Source: Hyphomicrobiaceae bacterium
GTDB lineage: Bacteria; Pseudomonadota; Alphaproteobacteria; Rhizobiales; Hyphomicrobiaceae
Assembly: GCA_017353825.1 (NCBI GenBank)
Contig: JAFMSC010000151.1
Location: forward strand, 1-8,722
DNA: 8,722 bases
Direction: 5' to 3'
A model generated the notes under the pieces. It was not told where the DNA came from and did no database searches. It saw only the letters and a list, made by a program, of their open reading frames with translations. This document shows positions 1 to 5,855 of the stretch, in pieces; position 1 is the first letter of the stretch, and every line of letters begins with the position of its first letter. A program made the translations under genes and the position numbers.

Positions 1-2
1 AC

Positions 3-1328
3 AACGTCGCCCTCACCGGTGCGGAGCCGGCCCTGCCCTCATCCTTCCGGGTGGGCAGCCTGGCGCAGTCGACCATCGCCGCGGCCGGCCTGGCGGCAGC
101 CGAGGTCTGGCGGCAGCGCACGCGCCGCCCACAGGCGGTAAGCGTCGACATGCGCCGAGCCGCCATCGAGTTCCGTAGCGAGCGCTATATGCGCCTCGAC
201 GGCAAGCCGCCGGGACCGCGCTGGGACAAAATCGCTGGCGTCTACGGCACCGGAGACGGTCGGTACGTGCGCCTGCACACGAACTTCCCGCATCACCGCG
301 AGGGGATGCTGAAGCTGCTCGGGTGCGCCTACGAGCGCGAGGCGGTCGAGGCGGCGCTGCTCAAGTGGCAGGCGGAGCCGTTTGAGACGGCATCCGCCGA
401 CGCCGGGCTGGTGGCCACCATGCTGCGATCGCCCGTCGAGTGGGGCGCGCATCCGCAGGGCCTGGCGGTGGCGGGCCTGCCGCCGATCGAGATCGTGAGG
501 ATCGGCGAGGCGCCGCTCGGACGGCTCTCCGACAGCCCCGAGCGGCCGCTTGAGGGCGTGCGTGTACTCGATCTGACGCGTGTCATTGCCGGCCCAGTGT
601 GCGGGCGTACGCTGGCGGCCCACGGCGCCGATGTGATGCGCATCACGGGGCCGCATCTGCCAGGGTTTCCCAGGCTCGACGTCGACATGGGCCGTGGCAA
701 GCTATCCGCGCAGCTCGACCTGCGGTCGGAGGAAGAGCGCCAGCGCCTGGCGGGCCTGCTGCGCGAAGCGCACATCTTCGTTGCGGGCTACCGCCCCGGC
801 GCCCTGGCGTCGCTGGGGTTCTCGCCCGAGGCATGCGCGGAGTTGCGGCCGGGCATCGTTGCCGTCACGCTTTCCGCCTACGGGCACAAAGGTCCGTGGG
901 CCGGCCGCCGCGGCTTCGATTCGCTGGTGCAGAATGCGAGCGGCATCAACTGGATGGAGGCTGAAGCGCTGGGCGTGCCGCCGCCCAAGGAGCTGCCGGC
1001 CCAGGCGCTCGATCACGCCTCGGGCTACCTGATGGCTTTCGGCGCCATGCTGGCGCTGGCGCGCAGATTGCGGGAGGGCGGCTCCTGGCTCGTGCGGGTG
1101 TCGCTGGCGCAGACGGCGCACTGGCTGACGCAGCTCGGCCGCATCCAGAGCGGCTTCGACTGTCCCGAGCCGACCAGGGCCGAGATCGAGTCCATGCTCG
1201 ACAGGATGGACACGCCGTTCGGCCACCTCACCTTCATCCGGCACGCCGCAGAGCTGTCGGAGACGCCGGTCCATTGGCACCGGCCGCCTGTGCCGCTCCG
1301 CACCCATGCACCGGTGTGGCCGATGTGA
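3..1328 (+). CDS. Family III (CaiB/BaiF-type) CoA-transferase, 5' end outside window
   Basis: The reading frame is open from the left edge. Residues before the GTG at 51 (VALTGAEPALPSSFRVG) already match the family, so that GTG is internal and the true start lies upstream. Numbered from that GTG, the visible protein is 425 residues. An N-terminal half (about 1-165) is followed by the classic core at about 167-330: EGVRVLDLTRVIAGP, then HGADVMRI, then a GFDSLVQNASGI segment. D321 in ALDHASGYL aligns by motif with the catalytic aspartate that forms the acyl/CoA anhydride in this family. The C-terminus (LSETP...VPLRTHAPVWP) is the normal family ending. Enzymes of this family move CoA between carboxylic acids in the cytoplasm; the substrate cannot be read from sequence. 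It converges on the alkene reductase gene, 72 bases away. The family call is firm, the substrate unknown. Confidence 0.93.
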   Translation, partial: NVALTGAEPALPSSFRVGSLAQSTIAAAGLAAAEVWRQRTRRPQAVSVDMRRAAIEFRSERYMRLDGKPPGPRWDKIAGVYGTGDGRYVRLHTNFPHHREGMLKLLGCAYEREAVEAALLKWQAEPFETASADAGLVATMLRSPVEWGAHPQGLAVAGLPPIEIVRIGEAPLGRLSDSPERPLEGVRVLDLTRVIAGPVCGRTLAAHGADVMRITGPHLPGFPRLDVDMGRGKLSAQLDLRSEEERQRLAGLLREAHIFVAGYRPGALASLGFSPEACAELRPGIVAVTLSAYGHKGPWAGRRGFDSLVQNASGINWMEAEALGVPPPKELPAQALDHASGYLMAFGAMLALARRLREGGSWLVRVSLAQTAHWLTQLGRIQSGFDCPEPTRAEIESMLDRMDTPFGHLTFIRHAAELSETPVHWHRPPVPLRTHAPVWPM

Positions 1329-1346
1329 GCGGGTGGCGCGAACAAC

Positions 1347-1378
1347 CGCAAATGGCGAAAGTCCGTTCGCCGTTTGCG
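1347..1378. terminator. Long stem-loop between convergent genes
   Basis: The arms CGCAAATGGCGAA (1347-1359) and TTCGCCGTTTGCG (1366-1378) pair over 13 bases with one G-T wobble and enclose the six-base loop AGTCCG. It begins 18 bases after the CoA-transferase stop and ends 22 bases before the stop of the oppositely directed reductase, so it could end transcription from both sides. There is no clear T-run on either side, so intrinsic termination is inferred from position and stem strength only. A partial second copy of the right arm (ATTCGCCTTTCGC) follows at about 1386-1398. Confidence 0.5.
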
Positions 1379-1400
1379 ACCGCCCATTCGCCTTTCGCTT

Positions 1401-2456
1401 TCAAGCCACCGCCGTGTAGTCCGTATACCCCTCAGGGCCAGCCGAATAGAACGTCGCGCTGTTCCAGCGGTTGAGCGGGGCATTGAGGGCGAAGCGGCGG
1501 ACCAGGTCGGGGTTGGCGATGAAAGCCTTGCCGAAGGCGACGGCATCAGCGTCGCCCGCAGCGATCACCGTCTCGGCCACCGCCTTGTCGAAACCCTCGT
1601 TGGCGATGTACGCGCCGCCGAACGCCGCCTTGAGCTTCGGGCCGATCCGATCCTCGCCCAGGCTCTCGCGCGCGCAAATGAAGGCGATGCGGCGCTTGCC
1701 AAGTTCGCGCGCCAGATAGGTGAAGGTGCCGAGCCGGTCCGTATCCCCCATGCTGTGGGCGTCGCCGCGCGGTGCCAGGTGCATGCCGACGCGCCCCGGC
1801 CCCCACACGGAGATCACCGCATCCGTCACCTCAAGGTGCAAGCGGGCACGCCCTTCGACGGGCCCGCCATAGGCGTCGGTGCGCTTGTTGCTCCCGTCCT
1901 GCAGGAATTGGTCGAGGAGATAACCGTTGGCGCCGTGGATTTCGACGCCGTCGAACCCGGCGGCCTTGGCGTTTTCGGCTCCTTTGCGGAACGCCTCGAC
2001 GATGCCGGCGATCTCACCCGTCTTAAGGGCTCGCGGCGTCTCGTAGGGCACTTGCGGACGGATGAGGCTAACGTGGCCCGCGGCGGCAATTGCGCTGGGG
2101 GCCACCGGCAACTTGCCGTCATGGTAGGAGGAGTGCGAGACGCGCCCGACATGCCACAGCTGCAGCAGGATGCGCCCACCCTTCGCGTGTACCACCCTGG
2201 TAATCGCCTTCCAGCCCTCCACCTGGTCCTGCGACCAGATGCCAGGCGTGGCGGGATAGCCAACGCCGATGGGCTCCACCGACGTGGCCTCGCTCAGGAT
2301 CATCCCGGCACCGGCCCTCTGCGCGTAATACGCGCGCATCAGCCCGTTCGGCACGCGACCCGGCATGGTGGCGCGGTTGCGCGTCAGCGGGGCCATCACG
2401 ACACGATTGCGCAGCTCAAGTTCGCCCACCGCCAGGGGCTCAAGGAGTTTGCTCAT
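1401..2456 (-). CDS. Alkene reductase, Old Yellow Enzyme family (NADH:flavin oxidoreductase)
   Basis: A 351-residue FMN TIM-barrel enzyme that reduces activated C=C bonds (enones, maleimides) or nitro-esters with NAD(P)H in the cytoplasm. Family motifs run in order: MAPLTRNRA with T25 near the flavin; LLQLWHVGRVSH with Q99 and W101; EIHGANGYLLDQFL with substrate-binding H174 and N177 and proton-donor Y179; then YGG at 196-198, FGKAFIANPDLVRR at 308-321 and the terminal GYTDYT. Length is normal. The ATG at 2456 is preferred because GAGG(T) lies 4-5 bases upstream; the in-frame GTG at 2462 would sit inside that ribosome-binding site. One oddity: the RVGVRLSP segment reads RVGMHLAP here, putting His226 where the family normally has an FMN-contacting Arg (R233 in PETN reductase). 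It resembles NemA/XenB/OYE proteins, but the natural substrate is unknown. An operator-like inverted repeat lies 108 bases upstream. Confidence 0.95.
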   Translation of the reverse strand: MSKLLEPLAVGELELRNRVVMAPLTRNRATMPGRVPNGLMRAYYAQRAGAGMILSEATSVEPIGVGYPATPGIWSQDQVEGWKAITRVVHAKGGRILLQLWHVGRVSHSSYHDGKLPVAPSAIAAAGHVSLIRPQVPYETPRALKTGEIAGIVEAFRKGAENAKAAGFDGVEIHGANGYLLDQFLQDGSNKRTDAYGGPVEGRARLHLEVTDAVISVWGPGRVGMHLAPRGDAHSMGDTDRLGTFTYLARELGKRRIAFICARESLGEDRIGPKLKAAFGGAYIANEGFDKAVAETVIAAGDADAVAFGKAFIANPDLVRRFALNAPLNRWNSATFYSAGPEGYTDYTAVA

Positions 2457-2927
2457 GATCACCTCGTTCCTGAACTGCCGCCGCGCGTAGGGCGCATTGT
2501 CGAGACGTCCGTTCCATCGAGAGCGCGAACGGCAGCACGGCTTCGATTACGGTATTCGTTCTATGTTCGACGATTGTCGAACAAGATAATGGGCGGGGCG
2601 CGCTGAGGCAAGCATGATCGCGGTCCCGGCTCGGATCACGCCTGCGCGAGTGGTCGGCGGACGGCCAAGGCATCAGCCCTGAAGGTCGCAAGGAGATGGA
2701 GCGGCGCAGATGCGGCCGTCGATGCCGAGGCAAGCGCCTCCTACGCGCTTGGGATCGCCACCGGATGCGCGACAATCCCGCACGGCGGTTGCAGGCGCCC
2801 AAGAAGCGCATAGGCCCCATTGCCACGTTGTTAAAGCGGCACTGACCATGTAAAGGACGAACGTTGCCTATCCATTTCCTGCGCGCCGGTCCAACATCGG
2901 TCCAGAAGAGCGCAGTCCCGAGGAGAC
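2457..2927. other. Divergent intergenic region between alkene reductase and tcuA
   Basis: This gap of about 470 bases must hold the promoters for both flanking genes. It contains a perfect 8+8 inverted repeat at 2564-2583 and a stretch (about 2640-2800) that reads like a frameshifted protein tail, described in the findings. No intact gene with recognisable homology is seen on either strand. For tcuA a weak promoter candidate is TTGTTA at 2828-2833 with TAAAGG at 2851-2856, 17 bases apart; the match to a sigma70 -10 box is poor. Upstream of tcuA, GAGGAG at 2920-2925 is the likely ribosome-binding site, with an unusually short spacing to the ATG. Confidence 0.6.
2564..2583. promoter_or_regulatory. 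Operator-like inverted repeat
   Basis: TGTTCGAC and GTCGAACA form a perfect 8-base inverted repeat around the four-base centre GATT. The 20-base dyad length is typical of sites for dimeric helix-turn-helix repressors. The GTTCGA half-site resembles boxes described for IclR-type regulators of aromatic catabolism such as PcaR, but TetR-type proteins use similar dyads. It lies 108 bases before the alkene reductase start and about 345 before tcuA, so it more likely controls the reductase. No regulator gene is present in the window. Confidence 0.5.
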
Positions 2928-4364
2928 ATGACGCTCGATCGCGCCAGGGCTGTCGACGGGCTTAGGGTCGTCGATCACCCGCGCCGCTACGATGTGGTGG
3001 TGGCGGGCGGCGGCAATGCCGCATTGTGTGCAGCGATCGCGGCGCGGCGGGCGGGCGCATCGGTGCTGGTGCTTGAGGCGGCCGACAAGTTCTACCGCGG
3101 CGGCAACACACGCCACACGCGCAACATGCGCTGCGCCCACGACAGCGCGACCGAAACGCTCACTGGCCCCTATACGGAGGACGAGTTCTGGGACGACCTC
3201 AAGCGCGTCACGGGCGGCAAGACCGACGAGAAGCTGGCCCGGCACATGATCAGCGAGTCCAAGGACGTGCTGACCTGGATCGAGGAGCAAGGCGTACGCT
3301 TCCAGCCGTCGCTCGGTGGCACGCTGAGCCTGGGTCGCACGAACTCGTTCTTCCTGGGCGGCGGTCGGGCCATGCTCAACGCGCTCTACCGCACCGCCGA
3401 GCGTCTTGGCGTGACCGTTTGCTACGAGGCAGAGGTGGTAGGCCTCGACATCACGGATGGAATGTTCCTTTCGGCGGTCTTCGCGTCGGGTAGCGGCCTT
3501 GCGCGGGTGCGGGCGAGCGCGCTCGTGGCGGCGTCGGGGGGCTTCGAGTCCAACTTCGACTGGCTGAAGCAGGCATGGGGCGACATCGCCGACAATTTCC
3601 TCATCCGCGGCACGGCCAACAACCGCGGCACCGTGCTCAAGATGCTCCTCGACGCCGGCGTGCAGCAAATCGGCGATCCCACCGAGTGCCATGCGGTGGC
3701 CATCGACGCGCGCGCACCCAAGTACGACGGCGGCATCATCACGCGCCTCGACTGTGTGGTGTTCGGCATTGTGGTGAACAAGCACGGCGCACGCTTCTAC
3801 GATGAGGGCGAGGACATCTGGCCCAAGCGCTACGCCATCTGGGGCCGGCTGGTGGCCCAGCAACCCGACCAGATCGCCTACATCGTGTTCGATGCGGCAA
3901 TGCTCAACATGTTCATGCCTTCATGCTATCCGCCGATTGTGGCCGGCAGCATCGGCGAGCTGGCCCAAAGGCTTGGCCTCGATCCCGCAGTGCTGGCGAA
4001 GACCGTCGCGAGCTTCAACGCCGCCGTGCGGCCCGGCACGTTCGACCACACCACCCTCGACGACTGCCGCACAGAGGGTATTGACCCGCCCAAGACCCAT
4101 TGGGCGCGGCGGATCGAGGAGGCGCCATTCTATGCCTATCCCGTGCGGCCCGGCATCACGTTCACCTATCTCGGTACGCGCGTGAACCGTGAGGCGCGCA
4201 TGATCATGGCGGACGGCCGCCCTTCGGCCAACATGTTTGCGGCCGGGGAGATCATGGCCGGCAACGTGCTCGGGCAGGGCTATGCCGCCGGTGTCGGCAT
4301 GACCGTCGGCAGCGTGTTCGGCCGCATCGCCGGCAGGGAGGCCGCGCGCCATGCCCGCAACTGA
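2928..4364 (+). CDS. tcuA: FAD-dependent tricarballylate dehydrogenase TcuA
   Basis: TcuA oxidises tricarballylate to cis-aconitate using FAD, feeding carbon into the TCA cycle; in Salmonella its flavin is reoxidised by TcuB. The 478-residue protein belongs to the fumarate reductase/succinate dehydrogenase flavoprotein superfamily. An N-terminal Rossmann motif YDVVVAGGGNAAL (21-33) ends in E50. The TcuA-type signature GGNTRHTRN follows at 58-66. Then come GIVVNKHGARFYDEGED (250-266) and WPKRYAIWGRLVA (268-280), the latter likely placing an active-site Arg, PVRPGITFTYLG (395-406), and the C-terminal FAD segment AGEIMAGNVLGQGYAAGVGM (429-448). The first 20 residues precede the family core, so the start could be slightly long, but no better in-frame start is visible and GAGGAG precedes this ATG. 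Its end overlaps tcuB by 14 bases. No missing residues are evident. The family call is firm; the substrate is assigned by close motif fit and the tcuB neighbour. Confidence 0.94.
   Translation: MTLDRARAVDGLRVVDHPRRYDVVVAGGGNAALCAAIAARRAGASVLVLEAADKFYRGGNTRHTRNMRCAHDSATETLTGPYTEDEFWDDLKRVTGGKTDEKLARHMISESKDVLTWIEEQGVRFQPSLGGTLSLGRTNSFFLGGGRAMLNALYRTAERLGVTVCYEAEVVGLDITDGMFLSAVFASGSGLARVRASALVAASGGFESNFDWLKQAWGDIADNFLIRGTANNRGTVLKMLLDAGVQQIGDPTECHAVAIDARAPKYDGGIITRLDCVVFGIVVNKHGARFYDEGEDIWPKRYAIWGRLVAQQPDQIAYIVFDAAMLNMFMPSCYPPIVAGSIGELAQRLGLDPAVLAKTVASFNAAVRPGTFDHTTLDDCRTEGIDPPKTHWARRIEEAPFYAYPVRPGITFTYLGTRVNREARMIMADGRPSANMFAAGEIMAGNVLGQGYAAGVGMTVGSVFGRIAGREAARHARN
4335..4341 (+). promoter_or_regulatory. 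Ribosome-binding site of tcuB inside tcuA
   Basis: AGGGAGG lies within the last codons of tcuA, 9 bases before the tcuB ATG at 4351. Together with the 14-base overlap it fixes the tcuB start and implies coupled translation of the two subunits. Confidence 0.7.
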
Positions 4365-5481
4365 GCTAAAGACGCCATCGCTGGCCGAGGCGGCGCGCCT
4401 GATGACGGTGTGCAACGCCTGCCGCTACTGCGAGGGCCTGTGTGCCGTATTTCCGGCCATGGAGATGCGGCGCACATTCACGGGCGGCGATCTCAACTAT
4501 CTCGCCAGCCTCTGTCATGCGTGCGGCGCGTGCTACCTGGACTGCCAGTTCTCCCCGCCTCACGAGTTCAACGTGAACGTGCCACGCGTGCTGGCGCAGG
4601 TGCGGGGCGAATCCTATGCCGCCTGTGCCTGGCCGCGGGTCCTGTCGGGTCTGTTCGCGCACAACGGGCTCGCAACGGCCGTCATTGCCGCGCTGTCCGT
4701 GGCGGCGTTCATCGTCGGCTTCGTCGCCTGGCACGACCCCTCGGCGCTGTTGGCAGCGCACGTGGGGCCGGGTGCCTTCTACCGGCTGATGCCGCACAAC
4801 GCGATGGTGGCGGTCTTCGGCGCGGTGTTCCTCTATGGGGTTGTTGCATCTCTCATGGGCATGCGCGCCTTCTGGCGCGACATCGGTGCGCCCGCAGGGA
4901 CGCTCACGGAGCCGGCCTCGCTCTGGCAGGCGGTGAAGGATGCTGCGACGCTGCGCTACCTCGATGGCGGCGGTGCCGGCTGCTACTCCGCAGACGACAA
5001 GCCCACCGATCAGCCCCGCCGTTATCATCATTTCACGTTCTACGGCTTCGTGCTCTGCTTTGCGTCAACCTGCGTGGCGACCGTCTATCACTATGTCTTG
5101 GGGCGCGCGGCGCCCTATCCGTGGTACGACCTGCCGGTGGTGATTGGCACGCTGGGCGGCATCGGGCTCGTCGTCGGGCCGCTCGGGTTGCTGGCGGCGA
5201 AGGTCCGCCGCGACCCGGTGCTTGCCGATCCATCGAGCTTCAGCATGGACGTGGCATTCCTCGTCATGCTGTTCCTCACCGGCCTGACCGGTCTGGCGCT
5301 CTTGGTGCTGCGCGAGACGGCCGGCATGGGCCTGCTGCTGGCGTTGCACCTGGGCGTGGTGCTCGCGCTGTTCCTCACCCTCCCCTACGGCAAGTTCGTC
5401 CACGGTCTCTATCGCCTTCTCGCCCTGGTGCGCTATGCCAGGGAGAAACGCGCACTGGCGGGCGGCACGGCATCCGATTGA
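4351..5481 (+). CDS. tcuB: Tricarballylate utilization membrane Fe-S protein TcuB
   Basis: TcuB is the electron-transfer partner of TcuA, reoxidising its FADH2 and passing electrons to the membrane. The 376-residue protein begins with two CxxCxxCxxxC motifs, C21/C24/C27/C31 and C55/C58/C61/C65, each able to hold a 4Fe-4S cluster. No signal peptide is seen, so this domain should face the cytoplasm, where TcuA acts. About six hydrophobic segments follow: roughly 107-127, 141-160, 228-250, 262-283, 300-320 and 324-346. Histidines near membrane segments (H226, H227, H247, H333) could ligate heme b, which is an inference. Length and the PPHEFNVNVPRVLAQVRGES stretch after the clusters fit the TcuB/CitB family. 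No transporter gene (tcuC) follows; tcuB ends the operon and a hairpin lies about 60 bases downstream. Confidence 0.94.
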   Translation: MPATELKTPSLAEAARLMTVCNACRYCEGLCAVFPAMEMRRTFTGGDLNYLASLCHACGACYLDCQFSPPHEFNVNVPRVLAQVRGESYAACAWPRVLSGLFAHNGLATAVIAALSVAAFIVGFVAWHDPSALLAAHVGPGAFYRLMPHNAMVAVFGAVFLYGVVASLMGMRAFWRDIGAPAGTLTEPASLWQAVKDAATLRYLDGGGAGCYSADDKPTDQPRRYHHFTFYGFVLCFASTCVATVYHYVLGRAAPYPWYDLPVVIGTLGGIGLVVGPLGLLAAKVRRDPVLADPSSFSMDVAFLVMLFLTGLTGLALLVLRETAGMGLLLALHLGVVLALFLTLPYGKFVHGLYRLLALVRYAREKRALAGGTASD

Positions 5482-5540
5482 TCTACCGGCGGACAAATCG
5501 CGAATGGCCGGCACCAACAAGACCATCGAGCGCTTCGGTT

Positions 5541-5580
5541 TGGGGACATTCCTCCCCACACCATGCCCGCGGAGGCGGGC
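5541..5580. repeat. Pair of adjacent hairpins downstream of tcuB
   Basis: The first hairpin has TGGGGA (5541-5546) pairing with TCCCCA (5553-5558) over the loop CATTCC. The second has GCCCGC (5565-5570) pairing with GCGGGC (5575-5580) over GGAG. Both stems are perfect. No T-run follows, so a Rho-independent terminator for tcuAB is possible but not supported. GC-rich stem pairs of this kind are common dispersed intergenic repeats in proteobacteria; copy number in this genome is unknown. Confidence 0.5.
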
Positions 5581-5684
5581 GCGCAGGACCTATCTGCTTT
5601 GGGGGCGGGCGTTGTAAGCGGTGAGCGCTCGCGCCGGACTCGCACAGCGCAGTTCTTTGCTGCAAGCAGCCTTCCGTGCCGTGA

Positions 5685-5733
5685 GGTGTCCTGGGCTCCC
5701 GCCTAGGCTGGAATGTGTTTGTTGGGAGACACC
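5685..5733. other. Structured intergenic element with nested stems
   Basis: GGTGT (5685-5689) pairs with ACACC (5729-5733), enclosing a hairpin in which CCTGGGC (5690-5696) pairs with GCCTAGG (5701-5707), with one G-T pair, over the loop TCCC. An alternative fold extends the outer stem to GGTGTC/GACACC and pairs CTCCC (5696-5700) with GGGAG (5724-5728), so two folds compete. This is read by eye; the role is unknown. Confidence 0.35.
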
Positions 5734-5822
5734 ACCCTCGTCTTCCCGCGGGTCGAAGCGTGGCCGCCTCTACCTTCGGCGGGCGTGCCATGACGCCTGC
5801 GCAGTCGCAAGAGGCGAGAGGG

Positions 5823-5853
5823 GTCAGACGCAAACGGACCCAAAGCGTCTGAC
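5823..5853. repeat. REP-like inverted repeat beside the amidohydrolase stop
   Basis: GTCAGACGC (5823-5831) and GCGTCTGAC (5845-5853) are a perfect 9-base inverted repeat around a 13-base centre that begins with AAA and ends with AAA. Outer bases (GG on the left, ACC on the right) partly continue the symmetry. The GTCAGAC core resembles REP-type palindromes associated with REP-associated tyrosine transposases in proteobacteria; no such transposase is in the window. It lies two bases beyond the amidohydrolase stop codon, so it may also protect or end that transcript. Confidence 0.55.
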
Positions 5854-5855
5854 AC

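Larger units (their letters stand above)
5482..5855. other. Hairpin-rich intergenic region between tcuB and amidohydrolase
   Basis: These 374 bases separate two convergent genes and show no recognisable protein on either strand. Three groups of hairpins are visible: a double hairpin at 5541-5580, a larger fold at 5685-5733, and a REP-like inverted repeat at 5823-5853. Each is described separately. The density of structure suggests repeats or mobile-element residue rather than a lost gene. Confidence 0.6.

Noticed and set aside
51..53. GTG at 51 as start of the CoA-transferase
   Set aside because: The frame upstream is open to the window edge and its residues match the family, so the gene begins before the window.
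1374..2606. 410-codon + strand open frame opposite the alkene reductase
   Set aside because: It is the antisense shadow of a clear Old Yellow Enzyme gene in GC-rich DNA; its protein is rich in Arg, Ala, Gly and His with no recognisable family.
2440..2826. 128-codon - strand frame upstream of the alkene reductase as a regulator gene
   Set aside because: The translation is very Arg-rich and shows no helix-turn-helix or ligand domain; it also overlaps the reductase start.
2868..3863. 331-codon - strand frame opposite tcuA
   Set aside because: Antisense shadow of tcuA with no family features.
4410..5624. 404-codon + strand open frame overlapping tcuB
   Set aside because: Its translation is Arg-rich and without motifs, while the tcuB frame has cluster cysteines and membrane segments.
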